Shown piece by piece: positions 1 to 9,046 of a stretch of DNA of 46,893 bases. Position numbers and translations under genes: made by a program. This stretch comes from Verrucomicrobiaceae bacterium (GTDB lineage Bacteria; Verrucomicrobiota; Verrucomicrobiia; Verrucomicrobiales; Verrucomicrobiaceae): the NCBI GenBank assembly GCA_019694165.1, contig JAIBCL010000046.1, positions 1 to 46,893 of the forward strand, in the 5' to 3' direction. The notes beneath the pieces are model-generated. The model was not told where the DNA came from and searched no databases. It worked only from the letters and a program-made list of their open reading frames with translations. Positions within the stretch are counted from its first letter, which is position 1, and each line of letters starts with the position of its first letter.

Positions 1-16
1 CACAACCCCCAAACCC

Positions 17-2731
17 ATGAAAACACATGTTCTCCTCACCTCGGCGCTGGCGGCGCTTGCTCTCTTCACGATTTCTCGTGAAGCGCAGGCGCAGACATTC
101 ACCACGCTGACCATCGATTCGGCGACCAATACGGGTCAGCACACATCGATGGCGATCATCAACGGCAACCCCGCCATCGCCTATTACGATGCCACCACGC
201 TCGACCTGAAATACGTGCGCGCCACCAATGCCGCGGGCACCACCTGGGGTCTGCCTGTGACCGTGGATGCGACGGGAGATAGCGGCACCTTCTGCTCGCT
301 CGCCGTCGTGAACGGCCGGCCCGCCATCAGCTATCACTTCAGCGGCGGTGCCGCGTCGGACAACCTGATGTATGTGCGCGCGGCGGACATTGACGGCACC
401 GCGTGGGGTGCGCCGGTCGTCGTTTACACCGTGGCAAAAACCGGCGAACACACCAGTTTGCGCGTGGTGAATGGGCAGCCGGCCATTGCCTTCCATGACG
501 CCAGCGACAAGGCGCTCGAATACGTGCGTGCCGACGACGCTGACGGCACCTCATGGACCAGTGTGCCCCTCGAACTGGACAAGCCTGGCGGCTCGGGAGC
601 GGGTCACTTTGCTTCCATGGCCATCGTCGGAGGCAATCCGGCCATCGGCTACTACAACCAGGCCGGCAAGGAACTCCGCTACATCCGCGCCACAAACGCT
701 GATGGCACTGCGTGGGGTGCGCCGAAAGTCGTCGATGCCTCCGGCGGCGGTGGAGCGGGGCAGTACAGCTCGCTCGCGGTCGTGAACGGCCAGCCGGCGA
801 TCAGCTACCACCATGCTGCCGGTGATCTGCATTACATCCGTGCCCTTGATGCGACAGGAGCGACGTGGCCCGCAGCCGGTACGCCGGTGGATGCCACTTC
901 GGCCGACAGCGGCCACTTTACCTCGCTCGCTGTGATCGGCGGCGTGCCCGCGATCAGCTACTACGACGTGACGAATCAGGACCTCCACTACGTGGTGAGC
1001 AATGACGCCAATGGCGCGACATGGAAGGCACCCGTCGATGTGGACACCATCGGAGACAAAGGCCAGTACACCTCGCTCATCGCGATCGGCACGAACCCGG
1101 CGATCAGCTACTACAACGTGAGCACTGGCGACTTGAAGTACGCCTACGTCTCCTCGGGTCCGCATCCAGTATCGACGGCCCTGGGTGATGTCGTCACCGG
1201 CAATGCCGCGCCAAACGCCGTCGGCACGGTCAGCATCGGCACCTACGATGCACTCCGCCGCGGCGGCTATCTGGCGGAGAATGGGAATCTCGTCTTCCCC
1301 AGCTATCTGCTCGGCGGGCCGCCCGCCATCAGCGGCGTGTGGAGGGACAACGGTACCGGCGTGAAGCTCCTGGCCCTCAGCGGCACGGGTGCGGTGGAAA
1401 CCGGAGCACCCGCGGCCAATTACGACGTGCTCCCGCAGACGCCTGCCATCAACGACAGCGGCGAGGTCACCTTCTTGGGCGCTCTCACCGTCGGCACCGG
1501 CTCGCCCGTCACCACGGTGGACAATGACACCGCGCTTTGGAGCGAACTCGGTTCCACCGGCCTCGGCATCCTCCTGCGCGAGGGTGATGCGGTCCCCGGG
1601 CTCGGCGGCCCGCAGATCGGTGCGTTCGCCAGCGGCTGCTTCGCCACTGCGCATATCGGTGCGAGCACGGGCGAGGCGGCCTTTGCCGTCACTCTGAAGA
1701 ACGGCACCACGGACACCGCCATTCTGCGTGCGAGCATCACGGGGCCGGCCGTCACTACCGTCGGAGTGGTCGCGCGTGAAAACACCGCCATGCCCGGCGT
1801 GGCAGGCGAGGTGTTCGGGAGCCTCGCCGGCAATTACTCCGACGCCATCCGCATGGATGCCACGGGGAACCTCTGCTTTGTCGCACTCTCGAAGTTCACG
1901 AACCGCGAGAGCCTCTGGTATCAGCCCGTGGCTGGCGGCGTGCCCGTCAAAGCATTCATCGGCGGCACATCCGCCACGGGTGACGCGGCACCGGGCACCA
2001 CGGGCCCGGCCACGTTCAAGAACATCCGCTCGCCTTCGATTGGCAGCGGCGGTGTCATCTGCTTCCGCGGCATGCTCAACAACGATGGCGACAACGCCAC
2101 GGGTCTAAAGAATGACGGCATCTGGCGCGGCACCATCGCGGGCGGCTTCACCTGCATCCTCCGCCGTGGAGACGACAACACGAACCGCGCCGGCCTCGGT
2201 CTGCCTGCCGGTGCCAAAGTCGGCAATGTGTGGCACAGCTGGCTGACGAATCTCAACCACGGCGCGTGGCGGGGGTGGATCGACGTGAACGGCAATGGCA
2301 TCAGTTCCGTGGCCGACGGCGACGCAAACGCCATCTACACCGACCTGAGCGGCACCATGACTTATGTGCTCAAAGTCGGTGATCCCGCCCCGAACATCAG
2401 CGGTGCCACCTTCGTCTCCTTCGGCCTGCCGGTTGTCGGCGGTGCGGAGCAATACGCCATCCTCGGCAATGTCACGGGCGGCACCACCACGGCGGCGAAC
2501 AACTGGGGCATCTGGCGCAGCGCGCCCGGCGGCGGAGCGCTCAGCCTCGTGCTGCGCACGGGCGATCTGATGACCACGACCCAAGGCGTGAAGACCATCT
2601 TGAAGGTGGACTTCCCGGACTCCGGCGTCACCGACCGGCGCTGGGAGCAGCCCGTGATGGATGCCACCGGTCAGCTCATCGTCTTCGTCACCTACACCGA
2701 CGGCGCGACGGCGCAGGTTCTCGTGCCTTGA
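17..2731 (+). CDS. Secreted seven-repeat beta-propeller protein with shared C-terminal region
   Basis: 904 residues. A signal peptide ends near residue 25 (hydrophobic ALAALALFTI, then QAQ). Residues about 45-385 hold seven imperfect repeats of about 50 residues, each with a core like TSLAVVNGQPAISYY followed by L-YVRA-D-DG-W; seven copies suit one seven-bladed propeller (inference). From about residue 388 (ALGDVVTG) to the end runs a region with recurring G-W and L-REGD-PG motifs, like the 'NxxGxxW'-type tandem repeats of exported PVC-group proteins. The same region ends the 1340-residue protein downstream. I see no C-terminal sorting signal or membrane anchor. Function unknown; binding or adhesion outside the cytoplasm is a guess. 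Only 16 bases precede the ATG in the window, so its promoter cannot be judged. Confidence 0.85.
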   Translation: MKTHVLLTSALAALALFTISREAQAQTFTTLTIDSATNTGQHTSMAIINGNPAIAYYDATTLDLKYVRATNAAGTTWGLPVTVDATGDSGTFCSLAVVNGRPAISYHFSGGAASDNLMYVRAADIDGTAWGAPVVVYTVAKTGEHTSLRVVNGQPAIAFHDASDKALEYVRADDADGTSWTSVPLELDKPGGSGAGHFASMAIVGGNPAIGYYNQAGKELRYIRATNADGTAWGAPKVVDASGGGGAGQYSSLAVVNGQPAISYHHAAGDLHYIRALDATGATWPAAGTPVDATSADSGHFTSLAVIGGVPAISYYDVTNQDLHYVVSNDANGATWKAPVDVDTIGDKGQYTSLIAIGTNPAISYYNVSTGDLKYAYVSSGPHPVSTALGDVVTGNAAPNAVGTVSIGTYDALRRGGYLAENGNLVFPSYLLGGPPAISGVWRDNGTGVKLLALSGTGAVETGAPAANYDVLPQTPAINDSGEVTFLGALTVGTGSPVTTVDNDTALWSELGSTGLGILLREGDAVPGLGGPQIGAFASGCFATAHIGASTGEAAFAVTLKNGTTDTAILRASITGPAVTTVGVVARENTAMPGVAGEVFGSLAGNYSDAIRMDATGNLCFVALSKFTNRESLWYQPVAGGVPVKAFIGGTSATGDAAPGTTGPATFKNIRSPSIGSGGVICFRGMLNNDGDNATGLKNDGIWRGTIAGGFTCILRRGDDNTNRAGLGLPAGAKVGNVWHSWLTNLNHGAWRGWIDVNGNGISSVADGDANAIYTDLSGTMTYVLKVGDPAPNISGATFVSFGLPVVGGAEQYAILGNVTGGTTTAANNWGIWRSAPGGGALSLVLRTGDLMTTTQGVKTILKVDFPDSGVTDRRWEQPVMDATGQLIVFVTYTDGATAQVLVP

Positions 2732-3032
2732 GGCATGGGGCACGCCGGCGCTTCGCTGCCTTTGCCAACGAAGAACGGGGGGAACGGACACCCATGAATG
2801 CATCAGCCACCACCATCAGAAGAAGGGAATCGCGGCGCAGGATCGGAGTGCGCCTCTCCGTGGCGAGCTTGCTCGAAGTTGCCGCCATGGTCATCCTGCT
2901 CGCTGTCCTCGGCGTCGGAGCCGTCTTCATGCTGCTCATCCGGTGACGCCGGAGCCGGCGGAAAACAATCTCGGGAGGAGGGAAGTCCCGATGGTCCCGC
3001 GCGGAGTGTTGTCCGCCGGGGCCATCGGGTGC
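2726..3032 (+). repeat. 3' flank duplicated behind both propeller genes (copy 1)
   Basis: Two blocks match the DNA behind the second propeller gene. Block one begins at the stop codon (2726-2770) and matches 7292-7336. Block two (2969-3032) matches 7356-7419 with a handful of differences. In copy 1 the blocks are separated by about 198 bases holding the 50-residue frame; in copy 2 by only about 19. Both copies of block two keep a GCGGA/TCCGC hairpin. The duplicated unit was therefore larger than the coding region. Confidence 0.75.
2794..2946 (+). CDS. Possible small single-pass membrane protein (50 aa)
   Basis: A 50-residue frame: a basic N-terminus (TTIRRRESRRRIGVR) followed by one hydrophobic helix, LLEVAAMVILLAVLGVGAVF, reaching almost to the C-terminus. 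A purine-rich GGGGGGAACGG precedes the ATG by about 7 bases and could be a ribosome binding site. The frame lies inside about 200 bases that split a 3' flank otherwise shared with the downstream paralogue (see repeats). I recognise no family. Positive-inside charge and a clean transmembrane helix argue for a real gene; its shortness argues against. Confidence 0.45.
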   Translation: MNASATTIRRRESRRRIGVRLSVASLLEVAAMVILLAVLGVGAVFMLLIR

Positions 3033-3274
3033 TTTCCGTTCATGCAGACGTCTCCGTGATCGATCACTCAGAGCCTGACCGGCGAATCACCCGGACGAGA
3101 GAAGGAGGCTCAACGGGTTGGCGGGCGATTCGTCCCTGGACGAACGCATCTCATCCAACGGCTGAGACGGTGAACGTGTGCTCCCCGACGACGCATCGCG
3201 CAGTCTGCGCCATTGCCGGTGCGGGCGTGGTTTGAAAGGGTGGTGGAGTCTTCAAACACCTCGCTCTTCATGCC
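2947..3274. other. Intergenic stretch without a convincing gene
   Basis: 328 bases between the small membrane frame and the 14-repeat protein. The first part (2969-3032) is the second block of the duplicated 3' flank. Further on, a short hairpin, TTCGTCC-CT-GGACGAA, is visible near 3130-3150. No frame has a plausible protein and no clear promoter could be assigned. Confidence 0.5.
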
Positions 3275-6200
3275 ATGAAAGTCCGCTTATTGCCCGCATT
3301 GGCCTTGACCGTCGCAGTTACGCTCCAGGCACAAATCCCGAACACTCTCAAGCACTCCATCCCGCCGCCGCCCACAGGTGCCGTTCAGCCCGGATCGAAT
3401 TTCGGCCACAGCGTGGCGACCAACGGCACCTACACCGTGGTCGGCGCGCTGCTTGATGATCTTGGCGCCGGCAATGCGGGCGTTGCAAAAGTCTTCGATG
3501 CCGCCACGGGCGTGCTGCTTTTCACTTTGCCGAACCCCACGCCGGCGGTGGACGACCAGTTCGGTCACGCGGTGGCCATGTCGGGCACGCGAGTGGTGGT
3601 GAGTGCCATCGGCGACGACACGGGCGCGAGCAATGCGGGCAGCGTCTATGTGTTCGACCTGTCCGGCGCGAATCCTTTCGTGCCCGTGCTTACGTTGAAC
3701 AACCCGGCGCCGGCTGCCGACGACATGTTTGGCATCTCGGTGGCGATCTCCGGCACCCGCATCGCGGTGGGCACGCCGTATGACGATGCCAGCGGCACGG
3801 ATGCGGGCACGGTGTACGAATACGATCTGACCAGCGGCGCGCCGACCGTGCCGGTGCTGACGATCTCCAATCCAACACCCGCTGCGGGAGATTTTTTCGG
3901 CAACTCGATGGCGATGGAGGGCACACGTCTGGCAGTCGCGGCGTATTGGGACGACACGGCGGGATCGGATGCAGGCGCGGTCTATGTCTTTGATCTGGCG
4001 GGCGGCACACCTGCCACGCCGGTCGTCACGTTGGCATCGCCGGCTCCGGCGGCCAATGACGGCTTCGGCGAAGGCGTGGCCATCTCCGGTTCGCGCGTGG
4101 CCGTGGGTGCCACTGCTGACGACATCACCTGGCCGAACGGGGGCGCGGTGCATGTGTTCGATCTCTCCAGCGGCACGCCGACCACGCCCGTGTTCACGAT
4201 CGGCACACCAACTCTGGGTGCTTTCCCAGGGTTCGGCCAATCGGTCGCCTTCGAGGGCTCACGCTTGGTGGTGGGCACGCCGTTCGACGACACCGGTGCG
4301 ACCAACTCGGGCGCCGTCTTTGTTTACGATCTCTCCAGCGGCACGCCGACCGTGCCCGCGCTGACGATTGCGAATCCGACGCCCGCCAATGGCGACTGGT
4401 TTGGCTTCGACGTGGCGCTCGCGGGGGCGCATCTCGCCACCGGCGCCCGCTTCGATGACACCGGCGCGGCGGATGCGGGCAGCGCGTATTTCTACAATCT
4501 CTCCGGCGCCACACCGACGGTGCCGGTGATCACGCTGAGCAATCCCACGCCGGCCACGCTGGACTACTTCGGATTCAGGGTGGCTGCCTCGGGGACACGG
4601 GTCGTGGTCGGGATGCCCTACGACAGCACGGGTGCGAGTTCCTCCGGCATCGCCTTGGTGTATGACACGAGCAGCCCCACGCCGCTGGTGCCGGTTGCCG
4701 TGCTGCCCAATCCCACTCCGGCGGTGTTCGATAGCTTCGGCCTTGCGGTGGCCATCTCAGGCTCGCTCGTGGCCGTCGGCGCGCCGGATGATGACACGGG
4801 CGTGCCCAATGCGGGTTCCGTTTACATCTTCGATCTCACGAGCCCCACGCCGTCGATTCCCGCATTCACGCTCAATCATCCTGCACCTGCGGGCGGGGGC
4901 GACTCATTCGGCGGCTCGGTGTCTATCGCTGGGACGCGCGTGGTGGTGGGTGTGCCGGGGCAGAATGTGGGCGGTGTCTCCGACATCGGTCTGGCCTACG
5001 TCTATGATCTGGCGGGTGGTACGCCCACCGTGCCGGTTTTGACGCTGAGCAATCCGACGCCCGCTGCCGATGACAACTACGGCATCGCCGTGGCGATCTC
5101 AGGCACGCGCGTGGTCGTCGGCGCGTATCGGGATGACACCGGCGCAAACAATGCCGGCAGCGCCTACGTCTATGATCTCGCCAGCGGATCGCCGGCCACG
5201 CCGGTGTTCACGCTCAACGACCCCACGCCCACACCGGGCGCGCCGGACTACTTTGGGCAGGCTCTTGCCTTGGACGGCTCGCGCCTGATCGTGAGCACCT
5301 ACAATCACACCACAGTCTTCCCGAACGACGGACGCGTCTATCTATACGATCTGGCCGGCGGCACGCCCACCGTACCCGCGCTCATTTTGGAAAACCCCAG
5401 CCCGGCCTCCGGCGACCAGTTCGGCATCGCAGTTTCCATCTCCGGGACGCTGGCCGTGGTGGGCTGCGTCCTGGATGATACGGGTGCGACGGACACGGGC
5501 ATCGCCTATGTCTTCGATCTCGGCGGTGCCACGCCCGGCACGCCGGCGGCCACGCTGGTCAATCCCACACCGTTGAGCGGCGACTACTTCGGATACGCAG
5601 TCGCCATCTCCGGCAGCACCGTCGTCGTCGGCGCTCCGCTTGATGACAGCATCGCGACAGACGAAGGCTATGTCTATGTCTATGGCCCCGCGTCTGGAGG
5701 CGGCGGCTCTGCAGCACCGCTGGCCTCGGCGCTGGGTGATGTGATCTCCGGCGCGCTTGCTCCCGATGCCGGTGGCGCTGGCGATGGAACGAAGTACGAC
5801 GTGCTCAGGCGCGGTGCGTATTTCGCCGAAAACGGCCAGATCATCTTTCCAGGCAGCCTGCTCATCGGCACCGGTGGGGTGACGCTGTCCCCGAACACCT
5901 TCATGGGCCTGTGGAAGCACGACGGCACGAGCGTCAAGCTCTTCGCCCGCGGCGGGAATCCAGCGCCCGAGGCAGACGGCGCGCTCTTCGACGTGCTGCC
6001 GCAGACGCCGGCCATCAATGACAGCGGCGAGGTCACCTTCCTCGCATCCCTCGTCGTCGGCAGCGGCTCGCCGGCCACCACCGTGGACACCGACACCGGG
6101 CTGTGGAGCGAACTCGGCTCCACCGGCCTCGGCATCCTGATTCGCGAAGGCGATGTCATTCCCGGCGTGTCCGGCGGACCGCAGGTCGGTTCCTTTGCCA

Positions 6201-7297
6201 GCGGCTGCTTCGCCACCGCGCACACCGGAGCGAGCACAGGTGAAGCAGCCTTTGCCCTGAAGATGAAAGGCAGCAGCACCGATACCGCCATCCTGCGGGC
6301 CAGCATCACCGGCCCCACCGTCACTGCCGTCGGTGTCGTGGCCCGTGAAAACACCGCCATGCCCGGCGTAGCGGGTGAGCAGTTTGGAAACCTGGCCGGG
6401 AACTACACCGACTCCATCCGCATGGATTCGGCGGGCAATCTGTGCTTTGTCGCACTCTCGAAGACCGGGCGCGAAAGCATCTGGTATCAGCCGTCGATCC
6501 CGGCTGGCAGCACGGCGGTGAAGGCATTCATCGCCGGCACCGCCGCCACCGGCGACACAGCACCGGGCACTGGCGCGACGTTCAAGAACATCAAGTCCCC
6601 CTCGATGGGCAGCGCCGGCACCATTTGCTTCCGCGGCTTTTTGAACACCAACGGCGACAACACCGGCGGAAAGAAAGGCGACGGCATCTGGCGCGGCACC
6701 ACCGCTGGCGGCTTCACCTGCATCCTGCGCGCCGGTGACGACAACACCAACCGCCCCGGCCTCGGTCTGCCTGCTGGAGCGAAGGTGGGCAACGTGTGGC
6801 ACGGCTGGCTGACCAACGCCAATCACATCGCCCTGCGCGCGTGGCTCGACGTGAACGGCAACGGCATCAGTTCCGCCGCCGATGGCGATGTGAACGCCAT
6901 CTTCACCGACCTGAGCGGCACGATGACCTATATGCTCAAGGCCGGTGATCCTGCTCCGGGCATCAGCGGAGCCGCCTTCGTCTCCTTCGGCCTGCCTGTC
7001 GTCGGCGGTGCGGAGCAGTATGCCATCCTCGCCAATGTGACCGGTGGCGGCGCCACTCCGGCCAACAACTGGGGCATCTGGCGCAGCGCAGCGGGCGGCG
7101 GATCTCTCACGCTGGTGCTTCGCACCGGTGATCCGATGACCACGACCCAAGGCGTGAAGACCATCCTGAAGGTGGACTTCCCGGACTCCGGCGTCACCGA
7201 CCGGCGCTGGGAGCAGCCCGTGATGGATGCCACCGGCCGGCTCATCGTCATCGTCACCTTCACGGATGGCGCTACGGCGCAGGTCTTGGTGCCTTGA
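3275..7297 (+). CDS. Secreted 14-repeat FG-GAP-like propeller protein, paralogue of the first gene at the C-terminus
   Basis: 1340 residues with a short signal peptide (LLPALALTVAVTLQA). Residues about 45-800 contain fourteen repeats of about 55 residues resembling FG-GAP (integrin alpha N-terminal) repeats. Each has D-FG-AVAISGTRVVVGA, then DDTGA-NAG-YVYDL and NPTPA. The FG position can be counted fourteen times (one copy has YG). Fourteen equals two seven-bladed propellers (inference). From about residue 814 (ALGDVISG) the chain is homologous to the C-terminal half of the first gene's product. Repeats of this type often bind calcium through D-x-D loops; here the DDTGA loop is the candidate. 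No C-terminal anchor is seen. Substrate or partner unknown. Confidence 0.87.
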   Translation: MKVRLLPALALTVAVTLQAQIPNTLKHSIPPPPTGAVQPGSNFGHSVATNGTYTVVGALLDDLGAGNAGVAKVFDAATGVLLFTLPNPTPAVDDQFGHAVAMSGTRVVVSAIGDDTGASNAGSVYVFDLSGANPFVPVLTLNNPAPAADDMFGISVAISGTRIAVGTPYDDASGTDAGTVYEYDLTSGAPTVPVLTISNPTPAAGDFFGNSMAMEGTRLAVAAYWDDTAGSDAGAVYVFDLAGGTPATPVVTLASPAPAANDGFGEGVAISGSRVAVGATADDITWPNGGAVHVFDLSSGTPTTPVFTIGTPTLGAFPGFGQSVAFEGSRLVVGTPFDDTGATNSGAVFVYDLSSGTPTVPALTIANPTPANGDWFGFDVALAGAHLATGARFDDTGAADAGSAYFYNLSGATPTVPVITLSNPTPATLDYFGFRVAASGTRVVVGMPYDSTGASSSGIALVYDTSSPTPLVPVAVLPNPTPAVFDSFGLAVAISGSLVAVGAPDDDTGVPNAGSVYIFDLTSPTPSIPAFTLNHPAPAGGGDSFGGSVSIAGTRVVVGVPGQNVGGVSDIGLAYVYDLAGGTPTVPVLTLSNPTPAADDNYGIAVAISGTRVVVGAYRDDTGANNAGSAYVYDLASGSPATPVFTLNDPTPTPGAPDYFGQALALDGSRLIVSTYNHTTVFPNDGRVYLYDLAGGTPTVPALILENPSPASGDQFGIAVSISGTLAVVGCVLDDTGATDTGIAYVFDLGGATPGTPAATLVNPTPLSGDYFGYAVAISGSTVVVGAPLDDSIATDEGYVYVYGPASGGGGSAAPLASALGDVISGALAPDAGGAGDGTKYDVLRRGAYFAENGQIIFPGSLLIGTGGVTLSPNTFMGLWKHDGTSVKLFARGGNPAPEADGALFDVLPQTPAINDSGEVTFLASLVVGSGSPATTVDTDTGLWSELGSTGLGILIREGDVIPGVSGGPQVGSFASGCFATAHTGASTGEAAFALKMKGSSTDTAILRASITGPTVTAVGVVARENTAMPGVAGEQFGNLAGNYTDSIRMDSAGNLCFVALSKTGRESIWYQPSIPAGSTAVKAFIAGTAATGDTAPGTGATFKNIKSPSMGSAGTICFRGFLNTNGDNTGGKKGDGIWRGTTAGGFTCILRAGDDNTNRPGLGLPAGAKVGNVWHGWLTNANHIALRAWLDVNGNGISSAADGDVNAIFTDLSGTMTYMLKAGDPAPGISGAAFVSFGLPVVGGAEQYAILANVTGGGATPANNWGIWRSAAGGGSLTLVLRTGDPMTTTQGVKTILKVDFPDSGVTDRRWEQPVMDATGRLIVIVTFTDGATAQVLVP
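7136..7249 (+). repeat. Near-identical 114-bp block shared with 2570-2683
   Basis: Within the homologous C-terminal coding regions these 114 bases differ from 2570-2683 at only three positions by eye. The surrounding coding DNA is clearly more diverged. The block continues as protein-level identity around VDFPDSGVTDRRWEQPVMDA. This patchiness suggests recent gene conversion or very strong constraint. Confidence 0.8.
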
Positions 7298-7901
7298 GGC
7301 ATGAAGCACGCGGGTGCTTTGCTGTCGTTGCCAACGCAGGAAGCAAACAAACCAGTCTCGGGAGGAGGGAAGTCACGATGGTCCCGCGCGGAGCGTCGTC
7401 CGCCGGGGCCGTTGGGTGCCCTCTTGATGAGGCATCCGCAGGGCCGGTCACCCACCTCGCGGGTGCGTCGCCGGAATGATCATCTGGGGCAGGCATTCCC
7501 GGCGGGGAAGGCGGCCCTCGGCGGCAATGCCTTGCTCCCGCAGCCGCACCCGGTTGCCGCCGTATCAGCGGCGAAGGACAGAATCGTGATAACCACGCGG
7601 CATGGCAGACGATGTCATGGACGCAAGTTGGACTTGGATTCGGAGACCGGTTGTCTGTGGAGCATCAGCCAGGCGCGCAAGCATCTGGGTCTGGATGACT
7701 TTCCAAGCATGGCTCGCCCACAGGCTCGCTTGGTGATCAGCGGGACGAGCGCTCCTCCAGCGATCCGGGCTGGAAAATGACCGATGCCTTGCACCCTTGC
7801 CTGGCAAGGCGGACCACGCGGCACCAGCCGCCACCTTGCCCTGGCCGAAGGCGGGAGACCACTTCTGTCAGAAGTCGCACGCCGACCCCATTCCCCATAG
7901 G
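7298..7901. other. Gene-poor stretch between the propeller gene and the cassette array
   Basis: About 600 bases. The first 120 are copy 2 of the duplicated flank (7292-7336 and 7356-7419). An AGCAC-GCGG-GTGCT hairpin just after the stop could end transcription weakly. The rest holds long open frames on both strands, but their composition (Arg/Pro/Ala-rich, no domains, competing frames) looks like GC-rich noise. A small palindrome, ACTTCTGTCAGAAGT, lies near 7860-7875. I assign no gene here. Confidence 0.5.
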
Positions 7902-7983
7902 AGCAGTGGCGACACCGAGCGCACCACTCCGCTGACACGACAGATGCCATGGGAGCCGCTGCCTGCATCCGTTTTGTTCGGCC
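7902..7983 (-). repeat. attC site 1 (terminal, decayed)
   Basis: The R''/L'' half is intact (GTTCGGCC at 7976-7983 on the plus strand, then CGGATGCAGGC on the minus strand). The distal half is diverged: only GGCGAC and GAGCG fragments remain, and no GAAC core is found. It marks the distal end of the array and should no longer accept a cassette downstream. Confidence 0.72.
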
Positions 7984-8017
7984 TTGGTGGTGGATAGTGG
8001 GGACTCACGGAATGATA

Positions 8018-8482
8018 TCAGTCGGCTGAGTATCGAACAAACGCTCGGTCACGCGCTGAGTTAATCCAGACATCGCAATCCGTGCCATAAACGCCGTGGC
8101 CAGTGACGCCAGAGCGGTCTGCCCAAGACCAATGCTCTGCAAACGTGAAGCCATTATAGCCGTCAATTCGTGCCGCATACGTCTTCTGGTGACCTTCAAC
8201 GATTTCTTCGCGTCCAAACTTCCTGCCGGCCAATAGCTCCGTGATCTTCTCTGACGGGACCGTGATCTCGGCCTGAAAGACGTAGTCGGTCCAGCTCTCG
8301 TGTCCCGCTGCGGTGATTGAAACGCCCGTCGGAAGCAAAGGCAGATTCAGAGCATGGCGAAGGCGCGCTCTATCAGGGCCATCTGCAACGGGCACAAAAC
8401 CATGATACCAAGCATAACCCATAAATGCGGTCACGAACAATGCGCCGCATACTCGAAGGTATCTGAACTTCTTTGACTTCAT
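8018..8482 (-). CDS. Cassette 7 gene: exported or anchored hypothetical protein (154 aa)
   Basis: Last cassette gene. The N-terminus MKSKKFRYLR followed by VCGALFVTAFMGYAWYHGF looks like a signal peptide or signal anchor. The remaining roughly 125 residues are mixed alpha/beta and probably outside the cytoplasm, ending ARDRAFVRYSAD. No family recognised. I chose the start MKSKKF, just downstream of attC 2. The same frame stays open back through attC 2 to an ATG at 8584, giving a possible 188-residue form that begins MQATARMAS. The stop codon lies 35 bases before the R'' box of attC 1. Confidence 0.7.
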   Translation of the reverse strand: MKSKKFRYLRVCGALFVTAFMGYAWYHGFVPVADGPDRARLRHALNLPLLPTGVSITAAGHESWTDYVFQAEITVPSEKITELLAGRKFGREEIVEGHQKTYAARIDGYNGFTFAEHWSWADRSGVTGHGVYGTDCDVWINSARDRAFVRYSAD

Positions 8483-8508
8483 CTGCGGGCACTCGGGACT
8501 TGGTTCTT

Positions 8509-8599
8509 GGCCGTCTCGGATCAGGCGACGGCGAGCGGGAGGCGTTGATGACAAGACAGATGCCATACGAGCCGTTGCCTGCATCCGTTTTGTTCGCCC
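8509..8599 (-). repeat. attC site 2 (R' core deleted)
   Basis: R'' is GTTCGCCC on the plus strand (8592-8599) and the inner arms are intact. On the other side, where its neighbours read GGCCGAAC-GTCTCGG, this site reads GGCC-GTCTCGG: exactly the four core bases GAAC are missing. The cleaved G-TT core is therefore gone. Confidence 0.85.
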
Positions 8600-8635
8600 C
8601 CGTTTGGTCCGTGTTGTTGGTCATCGTATAAGGCA

Positions 8636-8911
8636 TCAACGAATGTGGCGTAGAACCGCAGGTAGCCAACTGAGGGAACTCAGAAGCAACGCAGTGATGG
8701 CTACCATGCGCCATCTGCGGAACACCAGGAGATAGGCTGCCGCAAGCAGGCTGCATGGCAGCGAAAAAGTCTGAACAAGAAGAAAGGTCTCTACGCTGGA
8801 ATGATGCTCGCCGCTGACGAGCGCTGGGACAAGATGGAGCAACATCCGCAGGCCGATCAAAGCGAGGAAAATCGCTGCTGCATAGCGGGCGTATTCAAAG
8901 AGCCGTGTCAT
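8636..8911 (-). CDS. Cassette 6 gene: small three-helix membrane protein (91 aa)
   Basis: Begins MTRLFEYARY. Three hydrophobic stretches fill most of the chain: about residues 11-30 (AAAIFLALIGLRMLLHLV), 42-63 (FLLVQTFSLPCSLLAAAYLLVF) and 70-85 (VAITALLLSSLSWLPAV). An RRWR turn suggests a cytoplasmic loop. No family recognised. The start lies 27 bases inside the cassette and is in frame with an open frame running through attC 3 from an ATG at 9010, so a 124-residue fusion is possible. It stops shortly before attC 2. Confidence 0.7.
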   Translation of the reverse strand: MTRLFEYARYAAAIFLALIGLRMLLHLVPALVSGEHHSSVETFLLVQTFSLPCSLLAAAYLLVFRRWRMVAITALLLSSLSWLPAVLRHIR

Positions 8912-8930
8912 GACGAATGCGCTTCTTGTT

Positions 8931-9025
8931 GGGCGAACGACTCGGATCAGGCGACGGCGAGCGGAAAGCGTTGATGACACGACAGATGCCATTCGAGCCG
9001 TTGCCTGCATCCGTTTTGTTCGCCC
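8931..9025 (-). repeat. attC site 3
   Basis: Intact site with outer boxes GGGCGAAC (8931-8938) and GTTCGCCC (9018-9025), perfectly complementary. Inner arms are CGGATCAGGCGACGGC and, on the other side, its complement with one extra base; the variable loop lies between. Both flanking cassettes carry the same GTTCGCCC variant. Confidence 0.88.
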
Positions 9026-9046
9026 TTGGTTGGTTGTGATGACTGC

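Noticed and set aside
551..1654. Long minus-strand frame (367 aa) inside the first propeller gene
   Set aside because: It is antisense to a clear secreted repeat protein and Arg/Gly/Ala-rich without domains; a shadow of high GC content.
7301..7780. Plus-strand frame of 159 codons left of the array
   Set aside because: It begins inside the duplicated 3' flank, has no domain or start signal, and competes with frames on the other strand.
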